Positions 1 to 11,819 of a stretch of DNA of 64,000 nt are shown piece after piece; the stretch's first letter is position 1; the number at the start of each line of letters is the position of its first letter. This DNA comes from Coenobita brevimanus (taxonomy: Eukaryota > Arthropoda > Malacostraca > Decapoda > Coenobitidae). The notes beneath the pieces were generated by a model. The model searched no databases. It was given only the letters and a program-made list of their open reading frames with translations, and was not told where the DNA came from. The stretch is from contig CM064664.1 of assembly GCA_032717465.1 (NCBI GenBank), positions 1,182,969-1,246,968 of the forward strand. The letters run 5' to 3'. The position numbers were made by a program, and so were the translations under genes.

Positions 1-1299
1 AGCAGAAAACTACTCCGAGACTTTGAATTCACCTACGACTGGCGTTAAGGGGGATTAACATTCTTAACCCTAGATAGGATGACCTGTGCCATATGGATAC
101 ACCGCCAGGGTGCGTTTAAGTTTCGCGGTTAATAGTGTCCAGAAAAATGGGTAATGGGCAAAATTATTCTTTACACCAAGCAGTCCTGAGTCAGCCTATG
201 CTGTTTCTGCCCGCAGGCTGAAGTTCTCATCATTCTCGACTCACTGGTGAGTACCTGTATATCCAACTGGCACATGTCTTCCTGTAGCATATAATTAAAA
301 AAAAAAAAAAACAGAAGAGCCATTCTGGTCAAGGTCGAAGACTTGAACGCACATTTTGAGTGTTTTAGGCACAATATGACCATGTACATGCATGTAACAT
401 GTCCCACTATGTGCACTACAAAGTAGTATATATGGTTTTCTTTGGTTTTTAGTGTATTTGTGTAGGTAATGGAGGCAAAACAAGCTAAGTAGCTGTTCCA
501 CACAGAGATGGCAGTATATTCTGAAGCTGGAGTATTTCAAGAGGAATGTTGACATCACATTAGAACCCCTAAGTGACACTGAAACCCTTGATTGTTATTG
601 TGGGTGATGGGAAATTGACCTAGCGTAGCAGTGACCCTGTAATGGGGTAGTTTTAAGGGTCAATTGTGGCCGGAACAATGGGTAAATGGGAATTGTTATT
701 TACAGGTGTGTATTCATGGGCCCAAAACGAACAAGATACCTGTTAGACGAAGAGCTGGCAGAGTATCTGAAGTCAGAAGAGTTCAGCAGGACTGCTGACA
801 CCACATTGGAAACCAAGAGTGACACAGAAACCCGTGATGTTAGTTAGTGCGGGTGATGTGACACTGATTGAGGGCACCAGTGACCCTGGTGGTGGTGTGA
901 TGGACGTCATTGCACCACACAAGGACCCACAAAAGGAGCCTGACACATTGAGTGGTTTGAGGGTAGTGGTGTATATCTTTATTACCTGTTTCCATTTATG
1001 CCAGGCACACAGCTTTCTGTTAACCTAGGGTTGGCAGGCCGATTGTGTGATATTTAGGTATTAAATTTATAGGTTTAGGTAGTGTTTTTGCTCAATTCCA
1101 TGTATGTGCATCTCAGGAAGGGAGTAAGTTAGTACTACTTTTTTCCTTCACTATTTTTTTCAAGTAACTTATAAATGTATTTATTTTAGCCCAGTTTTAT
1201 TAATTCCTAGTCATCTGGTCTATACGGGAGTTATATTTGTATTTCACCTCCATTAGTTTTGAATAAAACATCTTTGTATATATTTTTTATTATTATTTT
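1..1299. other. Unassigned AT-rich DNA with a weak internal duplication
   Basis: No gene is convincing here. Two stretches, about 525-640 and 765-885, resemble each other at DNA level and also as short peptides: one reads VDITLEPLSDTETLD and the other ADTTLETKSDTETRD. A second similar pair is about 105-175 and 645-705. The copy at 716-846 begins at an ATG after a pyrimidine-rich stretch and an AG, and encodes an acidic 43-residue peptide. Acidic, Ser/Asp/Thr-rich N-termini are common in piggyBac-type transposases, so a transposase-exon relic is possible, but that is a guess. From 906 to 1299 I see only AT-rich sequence. Confidence 0.3.
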
Positions 1300-2990
1300 C
1301 CTTCAGTGTATCCAATTGGCCCAGGTCTTCCTATCCCGAGGTCAGAAGGGACGTCTTCCTATTTAGGGTTAACCCTGCATGAGAAAGCACATATGTTTGT
1401 CAGTACATTTGCAAGAAATTCTACCATAGAGGAAGTCAGCCAGAATGCCTCAGTACTAGAACTCGACTGCCCTGAAATTGTTCCACTTAAAATTCAGACA
1501 AGACACATAACATCCATCCTAGACAATTTACCTATCAACAAAGCTCCAGAACCAGACAGAATTCCTCCAATTGTTCTGAAAAAGTGTTCTTCAGAACTTG
1601 CCTATGTTCTAGCTGAATTATTCAGACTATGTATACGTACTTCTTCATTCCGTAATTCATGAGAAGCTAACATCCACCCATTTCCAAAGGAGGTTCCTCT
1701 GACCCCTCTGATTACAGACCAATAGCTGTCACATCTTCTCTCAGTAAAGTATTTGAAATTTCAGTTAAAAAGCACATAGTTAAACATCTTGAATCCAAAA
1801 ACTTAATTAGTGATAGACAATATGGTTTTCGCCACAAAAGATCCACCATTGACGTACTCAGTATCCTGACTCATACCATTCATCAGTCAATCGACCTACA
1901 TTGAAAAACTCATGCAGTAGCCCTTGATATTTCTAAAGCCTTCGACAGAGTATGGCACCGTTCCCTGTTGTCCAAACTCCCTTGCTATGCAGTAAAAGTA
2001 GATGAAGTATATTCCAATTTCCACTCAATTAACGCCGGCGTGCCACATAGAACAGTTCTGGCACCAACCCTGTTCCTGGTTCATATTAACGATCTCTTGT
2101 CTGTCACCCACAATCCCATCCATTCATATGCAGATGACTCAACACTTCGTAGTTCATTCACACTCAGACACCCATTTATGAAGTGTATTATCTCTAACTC
2201 TGAACTCTGTACAGCCATCTCCATAAATCAAGACTTATCTACGATCAGTGAATGGGGACAAAACAACCTTGTCTCATTTAATGCTAGTAAAACTAAATAT
2301 ATACAATTTACTAATAGACAGATATTGCCAGATTCGTATATTACCTTCAGTGCTACTAATATTCCCATCTCCAAACGTATTGAAGTTCTTGGTGTCTCAC
2401 TTAACTATGCTCTCAGCTGGACCTCTCATGTCAGATCAGTTGCCAAAATTGCCTCAAAGAAACTTGGATTATTGTAAAGGGTCTGTAACTTCACTGATGA
2501 GCAGTTAGCAATAATTCATAAGAGTCATGTGCGCTTTCAGCTTGAATATTGCTCACCCTTGTGGAATGGATGTGGAGAGGTTGCATTAAAGCAACTAGAC
2601 AAAATTCACAACAGAGCTGCTGGAATTGTTATTGACCCTGCTATTATGGATAGGCTGCCTTCCCTACAAGTATGAAGGAGTGTTGCCTTCCTTGCATTAT
2701 TTTACAGGTGTTTTTGTGGCAGGTGCTCAGACGAAGGTGAGTCCATTGTGCCACATCTCCTTGCCTTCCCTCATGCTACACGGGCATCTGGCAGCGCTCA
2801 TGACTGGAACGTAACTCAGCCTATTGCATAACTTCTGCTTATCAGAATTCTTTCATTCTCCGAACTGCATGTCTCTGAAACTCTCTTCCCCAGAGTTGTT
2901 TCCCTTCAAACTTCAACCAACAGCAGTTCAAGTCTAACTGTTATAGATACTTTATGAATGGAAGACACCAGTAATCTGGTGTATGGATTA
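1300..2990 (+). pseudogene. LINE-A copy 1: non-LTR retrotransposon reverse transcriptase, decayed
   Basis: Reverse transcriptase of an endonuclease-type LINE, the protein that copies element RNA into a nicked chromosomal site. In order the sequence shows the region before RT motif 1 (NKAPEPDRIPPIVLKK, about 1540-1590), SDYRPIAVTSSLSKVFE (1705-1755), the ISKAFDRVWH motif (about 1930-1960), NAGVPHRTVLAPTLF (about 2030-2075) and the catalytic YADDSTL (about 2128-2148). A C-terminal tail follows to YFMNG near 2955. Stops and frame changes near 1660, 1900 and 2477 split the reading frame, so it cannot make protein. The endonuclease is absent: the copy is 5' truncated. It is the same family as the minus-strand copy at 47.1-50.3 kb, which shares the YFMNGG ending and the TKY.....NTK region. 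The 3' end is near 2990 in an A/T-rich tail. Confidence 0.88.
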
Positions 2991-3059
2991 TTTTTATTTA
3001 TTTATTTGTTTTTCCTTCATCTGTTTTGTTATTTTAAAAAAGTATATATAATTTTCCTG

Positions 3060-3600
3060 TTACACTTAGAAGAAAAATGCCACAATGATCACCACACACT
3101 TCTTTTTCCCATTTTCCTTTGTAAAGGGGAATAATTATTCCTGACTTATAGTCCTCTGGGACTCTGCCTTCCTACCGCGCCAATCTGCACATCTTCCATA
3201 TCCACCTCACTAATATCTCTCCCCCATGCTTTAGCATTTCACCACACACTTCATCAATTCCTGGGGTTTCCCCATTTTGACTTTCTTCATTGCTTCCACC
3301 ACTTCCAACCTACTGATCACTTGGTCCCTTACCTCCCTCCTCGTCCCAGCTACTCCCCAGCCACTTATACTCACACCAGTTTCATTCCATCTGTTTAACA
3401 GTTCCTTAAATTGTTCTCTCAATCTATTCACTTTTTCTCCCTTCACCACTAGCAATCAGTCATTTTTTTCTTTCAATCCCCTATTTTCTTCTTTATCACT
3501 TTGTCTGTCTTTACCACCTTCCTTATTATCAAGGTATTTATTACAGAAGAGTAATCTCTTTGATAAAAGAAAAAAAATGTTTTCTATGTATTATTGAGTA
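3060..3600 (-). pseudogene. LINE-D fragment: N-terminal part of a reverse transcriptase
   Basis: Minus-strand piece of a LINE reverse transcriptase. It reads LREQFKELLNRWNETG, then VEAMKKVKMGKPQELMKC, then (after a frame change near 3180) a GIIIPLYKGKWEK stretch. This is the linker plus the first RT block, where related elements have KNGKAAGVDE and AVIVPLYKSK. The nearest relative in the window is the minus-strand copy at 8.02-9.72 kb. The GPD-type residues of the first block are eroded (GKPQE) and both ends are missing. Neighbouring DNA gives no clean target duplication. It is a dead fragment. Confidence 0.7.
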
Positions 3601-3936
3601 GTAAAGTAAACTAGCAGTGTTAAAACTCGGTTCTAGCTGTGAGACCATCGGATTGGTAATGAACTGAGATATCAAAGTATGGATCTTATCCAGTACTGGA
3701 GCCTAATTTAACATCCATTAGCGTATTCTTTCGTATTACCTTTATTATAGTGCTGTTTGCTACTAAGTTGTCCGTGAGCAGCATTGGAAAACAACTGCCT
3801 CGTATCCAAGTTTCCAACACTGATCCAAACATCGGTACCGATTCCCACAGTCGATCTCTAGAATCTGTAATGAAATAATAGACTGCTAGATAGATAGATA
3901 GATAGACAGATAGATAGATAAACACCTACATGACCA
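3601..3936. other. Unassigned spacer with a short GATA microsatellite
   Basis: No gene or element is recognised. Positions 3889-3920 hold an imperfect run of TAGA/GATA units interrupted by one GACA. The rest is AT-rich without recognisable coding similarity on either strand. Confidence 0.6.
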
Positions 3937-4130
3937 GGAACATCATTATAAATTGGTGACGTCTCGACAACTCATTTGTCATTTTCAAACCTCGGGAAAA
4001 TTTAATAAAAACCAAAGTAAACACCATTTCTGTGGTAAAAATACAAACACAACATGATTTTCATACCTAGGTTTGGAAATGACAAATGAGTCGTCAAACC
4101 TTTACAATTTTATTAAAGATGTTCCTCATA
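3937..4130. repeat. Short foldback repeat, about 60-bp arms
   Basis: The left arm (about 3937-3995) and right arm (about 4068-4130) are inverted copies. The clearest core is ACTCATTTGTCATTTTC on the left against GGAAATGACAAATGAGT on the right, with a further match around GATGTTCCT at the outer ends. The roughly 70-bp loop is AT-rich. The arms could form a hairpin. This is the structure of a small non-autonomous foldback or MITE, but I see no clear target duplication, so the class is open. Confidence 0.65.
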
Positions 4131-4177
4131 ACGCTGGAGATTACCTTTATATTATGACAACGCATCCCCCTTTGTGA

Positions 4178-4178
<1 letters not shown>

Positions 4179-4242
<64 letters not shown>
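4179..4242. repeat. (TA)n microsatellite
   Basis: Uninterrupted TA dinucleotides for about 64 bp, ending 36 bp before the piggyBac start codon. It lies where the 5' non-coding end of that transposon would be, and may be why the left transposon terminus cannot be found. Confidence 0.95.
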
Positions 4243-4246
<4 letters not shown>

Positions 4247-4278
4247 CACTCATCTGGTAGCAACGGTCCTGCTCAGAC

Positions 4279-6657
4279 ATGGCTAAGAGAGGTCTCTCAG
4301 AGGGCAAAATTCAAGCCGCCCTGGACGCCTTTACAGGCGACAGTGATTCCCCACTGGACGACGAGGTTGTGGATAAAGATTATGTGCAGCCACAGGAGGA
4401 TGAAACCACCAGCAGTGATGAAGAAGTCCCGTCTCCCAGGAAGCGGCAGTACGTGACTTACCGTGCTGCTAGAGAGGGGCAGCCGGCCAAGAAACCACGT
4501 GCAACATCCTATGCCCAGCCCCAACGTGATGTGGAACCAGATTTCGATGACGAGGACGAGGACGAGGACGGAGTCGTGGGTCGTGCTGCCACGTGGTATG
4601 GACTTGAGGTAATAACTCATCATGGCCCAGAGCGCACACCACATCGGACGAGCAGGTATGGACCTAGTATTTTGTTTGGGGAGTTAGGAAGTGCCGTGGA
4701 GGGAGTGGGGAGTGAAAGGGAAAGTGCAGGGAGGAGTATGGAAAGTGAGAGTGACGTGAGTGAGTCATTGCTCTCCCTAGGTAGAGTGAGGCGGCGGGGT
4801 GTATCACGTGGGCGAGTGCGGGTGCATTCAGTATCACGTGGGGTTGTGATGGACGGGGAAGGTGGGGAGGAACCACTCCCAAGCATGTCTTATGCTCCCC
4901 AATATTCCCCTACTTCATCCCCTCAGCCCCCTGATGTTCCTCAAGGTTGTAAGGGTAAGGGAAAGGGAAATGGTAAAGGCAGAAGGAAGAGGAGTGACAG
5001 TGGGGAAGCCCTCCACACTTCTTCTCCCCAACCTCCCCCACCAGGATCTCCTCCCCACCCAAACGAAGGCGGTGATGGGGATGATGGGGACGAGGGATTT
5101 GTGGGATGGAATTGGGAGGATGGGAGTGATTTTTCTCCCCTCATTCACCCCTTCACTGAGCAGGGGCGCTCTGGCTGCATTGCTCCAGGAATTCACCGTA
5201 ATTCCACCAGGTTGGATTTTTTCCACCTGTTTTTTAGTGTGGCATTCGTGGAGCAGATTGTTTACCAAACCAACCTTTTTGCAAGCACCCAGCGCCTTGA
5301 GAGTGAAAGATTGGGAACAAGGAGTAGGCATTCTGTCATATATGATTACCCTGTCTCCCTTTCAGAAATGTTCCTATTTTTTGCCCTGGTCCTTTTGATG
5401 GGTATTATATGAAAGAACAGAATTCCTGCTTACTGGACAAGGGATCCTGTTATGTTTACCCCAATATTTGGGCAAGTGATGAGCCGTAATCGGTTTCAAC
5501 AAATTTCAAGTCGCCTCCATTTCTATGATGCTCATGACCCTGCAAATGCGAACAACACAGATAAGATGAGGCGAATTAGGTCGGTCTTTGATCACCTTAG
5601 GCAAACCTTTCGTTCTTCATTCTATCCCTATAGAGACCTCGTCATAGACGAGAGTCTCGTGTTGTGGAGAGGCAATATTTCATTTAGGCAGTATATACCC
5701 AGCAAAAGGCACCGTTTTGAGTTCAAGATCTTTGTTATGTGCGACTGTAGGACTGGATACGTGCAAGACATAGTCTTGTACACCGGTACACAGACAGACA
5801 TAATAGAAGATCGGAGTATTGGACTGTCGGGAGCAGTGGTAAAATCAATGATAGAAGACTACCTTCATCGTGGTCACGTCCTCTACCTGGACAACTGGTA
5901 CACTAGCCCTCTTCTCGCTCGTTATCTTCACATGCATGAAACGGGAGTCTGCGGTACCGTGAAGGTGAACTGGCGTCACATGGCCAAGGTAGGGCGGAAA
6001 CTTGCCAGGAATGAGGTTGTCTTCTTCAAAGCCAACAACATCCTTGCAACTGCGTGGAACCATATTAGCGAAGTAAGCCTCTTGTCAATGGTTCACCGCC
6101 CCTTGATGCACTATACTGATTCCATTGATTACCGGAGCGAGAACAGGCGTCACATTTGGAAACCTGAGTGTGTCATGGACCATAACATATACATGCGCCT
6201 GGTGGACCAGTCAGACTCCATTATATCGACGGTAGAGTGTGCCAGGACCACGATGAAGTGGTATAAGAAACTGTTCTTTCACTTGCTAGACATCAGTGCT
6301 CTGAATTGTCACCACCTTAACGCCATGACAACAGGAGTTCAGGAAACCTTTGAAGGGTTTGTGAGGGAGCTCACAAGAGAGATGTTTGTACGTTATGCTG
6401 TTGAAAGGCCCCAACATCGCACCCGCACTGCCCCTATTGCCCAAACTCCCCTGAGAATATCCGCTCGCCATTTCCCCACTCCTATCCCTCCCCAGCCAAA
6501 CAGACCTAGGCCCCAACGCAGGTGTCACGTGTGTAGTAATTCTCAGGTGAGACTCACCACACAGAGGAAGGACACCCACTATGAGTGCGTGGAGTGTGAC
6601 GTGGGTCTCTGTATTCACCCATGTTTCAGCGAATATCACACCTTGATGCAATTCTGA
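4279..6657 (+). pseudogene. piggyBac-family transposase (copy 1), one premature stop
   Basis: Transposase that excises and inserts DNA at TTAA in the nucleus. The frame from the ATG at 4279 runs 792 codons and is broken only by TGA at 5410-5412. The second piggyBac copy has an Arg codon there, so a single CGA-to-TGA change explains it. Residues 1-300 are low-complexity: an acidic run (DDEDEDEDG), then a basic KGKGKGNGKGRRKR patch. The piggyBac DDE core follows, with the expected Asp residues visible in VIDESLVLWRG (D457), YLDNWYTSP (D538) and RLVDQSD (D643), counting through the stop. The C-terminus is a cysteine-rich domain (C749, C752, C770, C773, C778, H780, C782, H786) that binds transposon ends in this family. 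The start is supported by the MAKRGLSEGK opening and lack of an upstream frame. Apart from the stop it looks recently active. Confidence 0.93.
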
Positions 6658-6659
6658 TA

Positions 6660-7740
6660 TGGTGTGAATGTGATAGGACGCTGAAACTATGAAGTAAATG
6701 CGACAAACAGACGCTCAGTGAAATTATCAGTCATGTTGATCTCCAAATGTTAGTATAAAGTGCATACGGGTATAACATAAGTGCAAAAATTGTATTTAAG
6801 TGTATAAATATGCTGTAAGTGGAAACATACATAGCGAGGGTTTTATGATGCGATATTCTGTCGCTCAGTGCAATAAATACGGCCCGTAAATATGTAATTA
6901 TTATTATTGGAAATGCTAACGGTTATAATATAAGTTCAAATTATTGTAAGTGCTGAAATATATCCTAAGTCAAAATATTCATAGCGTGTGTATAGAGATG
7001 CGATATCCTGACGCTCAGTTGAATGAATAAGGCACGTAATAATGAAAATAGAAGTCAACAAGTGGGAAAGTGTGTAATATATGTGAAGAATTAGTATATA
7101 AGTGTGTGAGTATTATGTTGGTCGAAACATTCATTGCGAGGGTATTTTCATGCGATATTCTCACGCTCACTTGAATAAATAATGCCAGTAAGTATGTACA
7201 GTGCAGTATACGGGTGTAAACGTGTGTAATTTAAGTGGGAAAGTATAATTGGAGTGAATAAATAAAGTAGAAGATGAAACACGAGTGTTTGAGATTGTGC
7301 TTGCTACCTGAATATGCGCTAGCATATCGCTAAATGCCCTCATAATGAATGTAAATAATTGAAAACATTTACAGTGGTGGAGGAAAGGTTCTATGTAAAG
7401 GGAAAAATAATAGGAAAGTGATAAAACAATTGGGTATGTTGAAATATGAGTCATAGTGAGTGCGCTTAGTAAGCCGATGTGCGCTAAACTTATGCTGCAT
7501 GTCATCATAATGAATGAAAACATCTGAAAACACTTACAAACAGTTGTAATTGGTAAAATGTCATTAAAACAGAAGTATACAAGTACAAAAAATTATATGT
7601 TGACTGATACAAGAAACTTAGCATATAGCATGTTACGACTCGGACCTAACTCGCTATGCTCGCGCGATGGTACAATGCTTATTTTTCATATATATGTGTC
7701 TGAAATCCATTATATTGCTACTGTTATTGTTTATTAGTTC
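6660..7740 (+). repeat. Diverged tandem repeats in the piggyBac 3' region
   Basis: Repeated blocks of roughly 160-180 bp, each carrying a GCGATAT..TG/C.CGCTCA segment followed by an AATAAATA-type stretch and a GGAAA..TATAA stretch. Blocks are visible near 6690, 6845, 6990, 7145 and more weakly 7300-7540. The second piggyBac copy carries the same array in reverse at about 40200-40990, so the repeats belong to the element rather than to the insertion site. Subterminal repeats often bind transposase, but that role is inference here. Confidence 0.7.
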
Positions 7741-8021
7741 AAATTCAATAAATATAGAGGTGTTGTGTGTTGTTTCTCCCAGTATTCCCTACCATAGAAA
7801 ACGTGAGCGCCTGACACGTCAATGATACAGCAGAATACGATACCTGGCACGGGGGACCTCACCTGTTCCAACCACTTATAGACCACGGTAAGCCCTTTCT
7901 TGGTGATTTTCCTTCGCTTCTCAACCAAAGCGGAAGTTTTAGCCCAAAAAAAAAATTTCCAAAAAGGCTCAGGACTGGTGGATGTTGGAGGTGCGGAAAA
8001 CCTCGGGACGTGACGGGTTAA
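7741..8021 (+). repeat. piggyBac right terminal region and TTAA target site
   Basis: This 280-bp end is shared with the minus-strand piggyBac (39711-39990 inverted). Both contain the AATA..TATAGAGGTGTT stretch, a CCTGGCGCGGGGGACCTC-like block, an A/T-rich centre and a final GACGGGTTAA-type end. TTAA at 8018-8021 is the classical piggyBac target duplication. Confidence 0.8.
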
Positions 8022-9720
8022 TAATTCTTCCATATACCTTCCCTACCACACTCAATAAACTTATGCCACGATAATTCTTGCACTCACTTCACTCACATTT
8101 ACTTTTGTACAGGGGTACAATCACAGCCTTTTTCCACTCTGCAGGCACAGTTTCACTCATCCATGCCTCCTTACATATCTCCAACAAGCACCTCATTCCA
8201 CTCTCTCCATTACACTTAAGCATCTCTGCATACACCTCATCAACCCCAGCTGCTTTCCCATTTTTCAGCCGTTTCACAGTGCTCTTCACCTGTGCTAGTG
8301 TCACGTCTCCTGGCACTGCATTCCTTCTCTGCTCACCCCCAAAATCAATCATGTTTACAGCCGCTCTGCTCTCTCTATTCCCATTCATCAGGCTTTCAAA
8401 ATACTCTTTATATCTGGTCCTTTCTTCATCTCAATGGGTTAGTAACCTACCACCTGCATCCTTCACACCATCACATTTCTTTCTGCTTTCACGTCTACAT
8501 TTCCGCACCTCTTTCCAGAATAACTTCCTATTTTCAGAGTATTTTGCATTCATTTTTCTTCCCAGATCATCATTTACCTCCTTCTTTTTCCTTTTCACTA
8601 ATCTCTTTATTGTTTCTTGCTCTCGATATACTCAGTTCTTATTTCAACTGAACCCCCATCCTGTAACCACTTCAGCCATTTCTTCCTCCTTTCCTCCACC
8701 GCTCTCTTAACCTCCTGATCCCACCATGCCGCACCCTTTTTTTTTTTTTTTTTTTGATAATCTTGCCACACCACACACCACTTTAGCATTCCTAACTAAG
8801 TAGGCTAATCCCTATATGCATTCCACAGGCTGTCCAGATCCATTTCATTCCAGTTCAGTAATTCTAACTCGTCCTCTACTTTGGTCCTGTAATCATCTGC
8901 CATTCCTTTGATCCTCAGCTTCTCAACTATTAGTCTTTCTCCCTGACTGCTCCTCTCTCTCTTGATCCACCTCACTCCTCTCAGCTTGATCTTGCATACC
9001 ACGATCATATGATCTGACAGATCTCCACATCGTCCTCTCACAGCCCTCGTATCAGCAATCATTCCCAATATTGACCTCTCTACGACCACATAAGCAATCA
9101 GGCTTCTTTCAACACGATCCCCGTTTCCTCTATACCATGTATATTTATGTGCATCTTTGTGTTTGAAATACGAATTACAAATGCATAATCTCCTCTCCTG
9201 ACACATATCCTTTAGTCGATTCCCATTATCATTTTCTCCTGGTACTCCATAACAACCCATTATGTTATGCTCAGGCCCAGAACCTACTCTTCCGTTCATA
9301 TCCCCCATTACAGTCACTTTATATCTCCTGGGCCTTTCTCCCACTACTTCACCCAACTCATCCCAAAACCTGTTCACTCACTCCTGTCCTCACACGGTGC
9401 ATATGCTACAATTACTGCCACTTTCACCTTCTCAAACTTGAACTTGACATACATACACCTCGAGCCGACACATTTGTAGGCTCTCATTCCACTCTGCCAC
9501 GCCTCATTCATTAACAAAGCAACTCCTTCCTTACATCTTCCTCTCCCATTCATTCCCGATCTTACACATTTCACACCCTCCCACTCCTCCTCTTCGCACC
9601 CTTTCATCGTTTCACACAATGCCATCACAGTATATCTCACACTCTTGAACACATTCACCACTTCCACCCTCTAGCTCTCCTCATTCACACCTCTCACATT
9701 CCTCACGGCCAGGCGAGTCT
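8022..9720 (-). pseudogene. LINE-D copy: endonuclease plus 5' part of the reverse transcriptase
   Basis: Minus-strand LINE polyprotein of the type often annotated as craniofacial-development-protein-2-like or RTE-like. Reading down from 9720: NVRGVNEES opening, VMALCETMKG (endonuclease Glu), IVAYAPC (about 9395), VMGDMNGRVG (about 9300), YTWYRGNGDRVERSLI (about 9120), DLSDHMIV (about 9010), then the AWWDQEVKRAVEERRKKW linker (8700-8740), KNGKAAGVDEVYAEMLK and AVIVPLYKSK near 8110. The catalytic RT half is missing: sequence stops at the piggyBac TTAA end just after a GKVYGRI reading. Frame breaks near 9375, 8800 (next to a T run at about 8738-8755), 8430 and 8090 make it a pseudogene. The copy at 61.0-62.2 kb carries the complementary RT half of the same family. 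Confidence 0.85.
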
Positions 9721-9747
9721 GCCCATTTGGTTGGGGCCCTGGGCAGG

Positions 9748-9812
9748 TATTATTATTATTATCAGAATTAGTATTAGTACTAATATTACCGCTACTATTA
9801 CTATTATTCTAT
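9748..9812. repeat. Imperfect (ATT)n-type microsatellite
   Basis: A run of TATTATTATTATTATCAG followed by interrupted ATT/ACT triplets, just upstream of the 5' end of the minus-strand LINE-D. Confidence 0.8.
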
Positions 9813-11819
9813 GGAAAGGAAATTGACCTATGGGAATAAAGATCTCTTGTGGAAACTTTATTACTTTTGGAATCTCCGCCGAAGGAAGAAAAGTCCATTT
9901 AGGAAAATATAAATGTGGAAAAATGTCTCCACAGATCAGAAATAGTTTCATGTAGTAAACAGGTCATAAGTTAAATAATTCCATGACGAGAATTAGTCCA
10001 TAGACTGATCTGGTGTAGGGGATCCATACTGTAAGTTCAGGGGGAGGTATAAGTACCACGTAGAAAATGAGTTAGTGGCAAAAAATAGATGTGGGTAAGA
10101 GGCAGATAATTTCACCCAGTGGGGGAAAAGGATCCAATGAACAGTTTCACAAGGAAAATTAGGTATGTGCTGGTTGAGGTCAAGAAGGTACAGTGTGATA
10201 CCGACTCATATATGAGTGAAAATTACTTATCATGTAAGAATTACCATATATGCATATAGGTATATGTGTGCACTGAATGGGTGTGCGTACTGTAAGCAAC
10301 TGTACCTGCAAGAGGTGTAAGCAAAGAGCTCCTTGCATCACATGCAGCATCAAAGAAGATGATCAGCAGCAGACCAAGCTTTATCATCCTTAGGGCCAAT
10401 ATCTGTGAGGGCAATCAGCCTTTTAACATTGTGGAAAGTTCATGTATCTGTCATACAATACTCCTTTCCTCATCAGTAGATAGGGGTCTGGCACCATGAT
10501 ACTAAGTACAGACATTTAAGGCAGGGGTGACAAACCCTGATAAGCCCGAGAGGCATCGTTTTAGCAATGATCCCGAAACAACCCTTAGACTGAAACCCTT
10601 ATGGTTTTGTCCAAAATCCAATAGACCAGAAAGCGTCGATCTGGTTAAATAGTTACCACCCATCATGGTATATGTTTCCCTAGATTAGAAGAAACCATTT
10701 GGCTTGTCACTCGGGTAGTCACCAGAAAGATGCATTACATGGAGGAAATGGATGGTGGCCACGCCTACCTACCATATAGTTTGTAAAAAATATATATTGC
10801 ATTGGAAATGTAATAAGAAACATTTCAAAGGGCTTCCAAATGTATATTAATGTACGGCTGTTGTATCTTAAGTAAAGGTTCATATCCATGTAATGCACTT
10901 CTATGACAAATTAATAATTTCTTTTTCTTCTAGTTGCTGTCACTTATATAAATACTGGCTTTGAAGCAGAAGACGAAATCCCTATTTATGTCAAGGAGGA
11001 TGTTCACCAAAACATTGACAAAACTAACAAACGCGTGTAATATCCCCTCCATACTCTTACTCTCTTACCCCATCTCTGCCCTACCTTGCTCAGTGCAGCT
11101 GTTTGCAAGACAGGTCATTGTCATAACACCAGAGCACCTTTGAGGAGGACGTGAAGTGGGGTGGGTAATCATGACAAATGCGAACACACCCTCACCCCTG
11201 ACATAAAAAGGCTTTTCACATTCATCTTCAAAGCCGGTGTTAAGACAAGGCTGGGGAGTATGCGTTTAGTTATAGTAGCTCCATACGATATGGATGGAAA
11301 GAGGTAATGAAACAACATAGTGTCGTTTTTTTGTAAAGTTTAATGCTTGACAGGAACATATACATTGAGGATCATGGGCTATAGTTTGCAGGCTAGGTAT
11401 AGCACTGGACATTTTATCTGACAAGTTCATTTTTTTTTTTCACTGTTTCTCTTTCTTTATGTGGACAACATGTGTAAAAGATAAATTTTACAGTGCCTGA
11501 TTTGACACAAGGCATGTGCATGGTCCTAGGGCCAAGTCATCACACTGATGGATCGCATAGCACACAAGAGACGTACAGTTGGTACACATTAATTTTCACC
11601 TTTTCACATTATATCACCCATATTTTGTTTTTTTTCACTGTTATTCACTTGCACTAATTTAATTCTTTTTCTTTGTCTGCCAAGATCACAAACGAACCAG
11701 AGAAATAATCCTGTGATAAAGAGCACAAGGGAGGTGCACCGCACTACCTCTGGTGATAACTGGACGCCTGTGCCCTCCTCACCCAGTGTTGGGTTGGAGC
11801 ACATTGCGCAGGCGTCTCC
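9813..11819. other. Unassigned intergenic DNA
   Basis: About 2 kb in which I recognise no gene, RNA gene or element. All reading frames are short and lack family features. Short A- and T-runs occur. The right end may include the eroded 3' part of the tyrosine-recombinase element that follows. Confidence 0.5.

Larger units (their letters stand above)
4243..8021 (+). mobile_element. piggyBac element 1 (right terminus resolved, left not)
   Basis: The transposon consists of the transposase, about 1 kb of repeated 3' DNA, a 3' subterminal region and a right end. The right end is CGGGACGTGACGGG followed by TTAA at 8018-8021. Inverted, this matches the ends of the second piggyBac (39707) and of the MITE at 34698. 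The right flank is a minus-strand LINE-D reading into GKVYGRI, so the transposon lies against a LINE. I could not find the matching left terminus or the rest of the interrupted LINE upstream. The left side is therefore deleted or rearranged, and the start given is only a lower bound. Confidence 0.75.
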
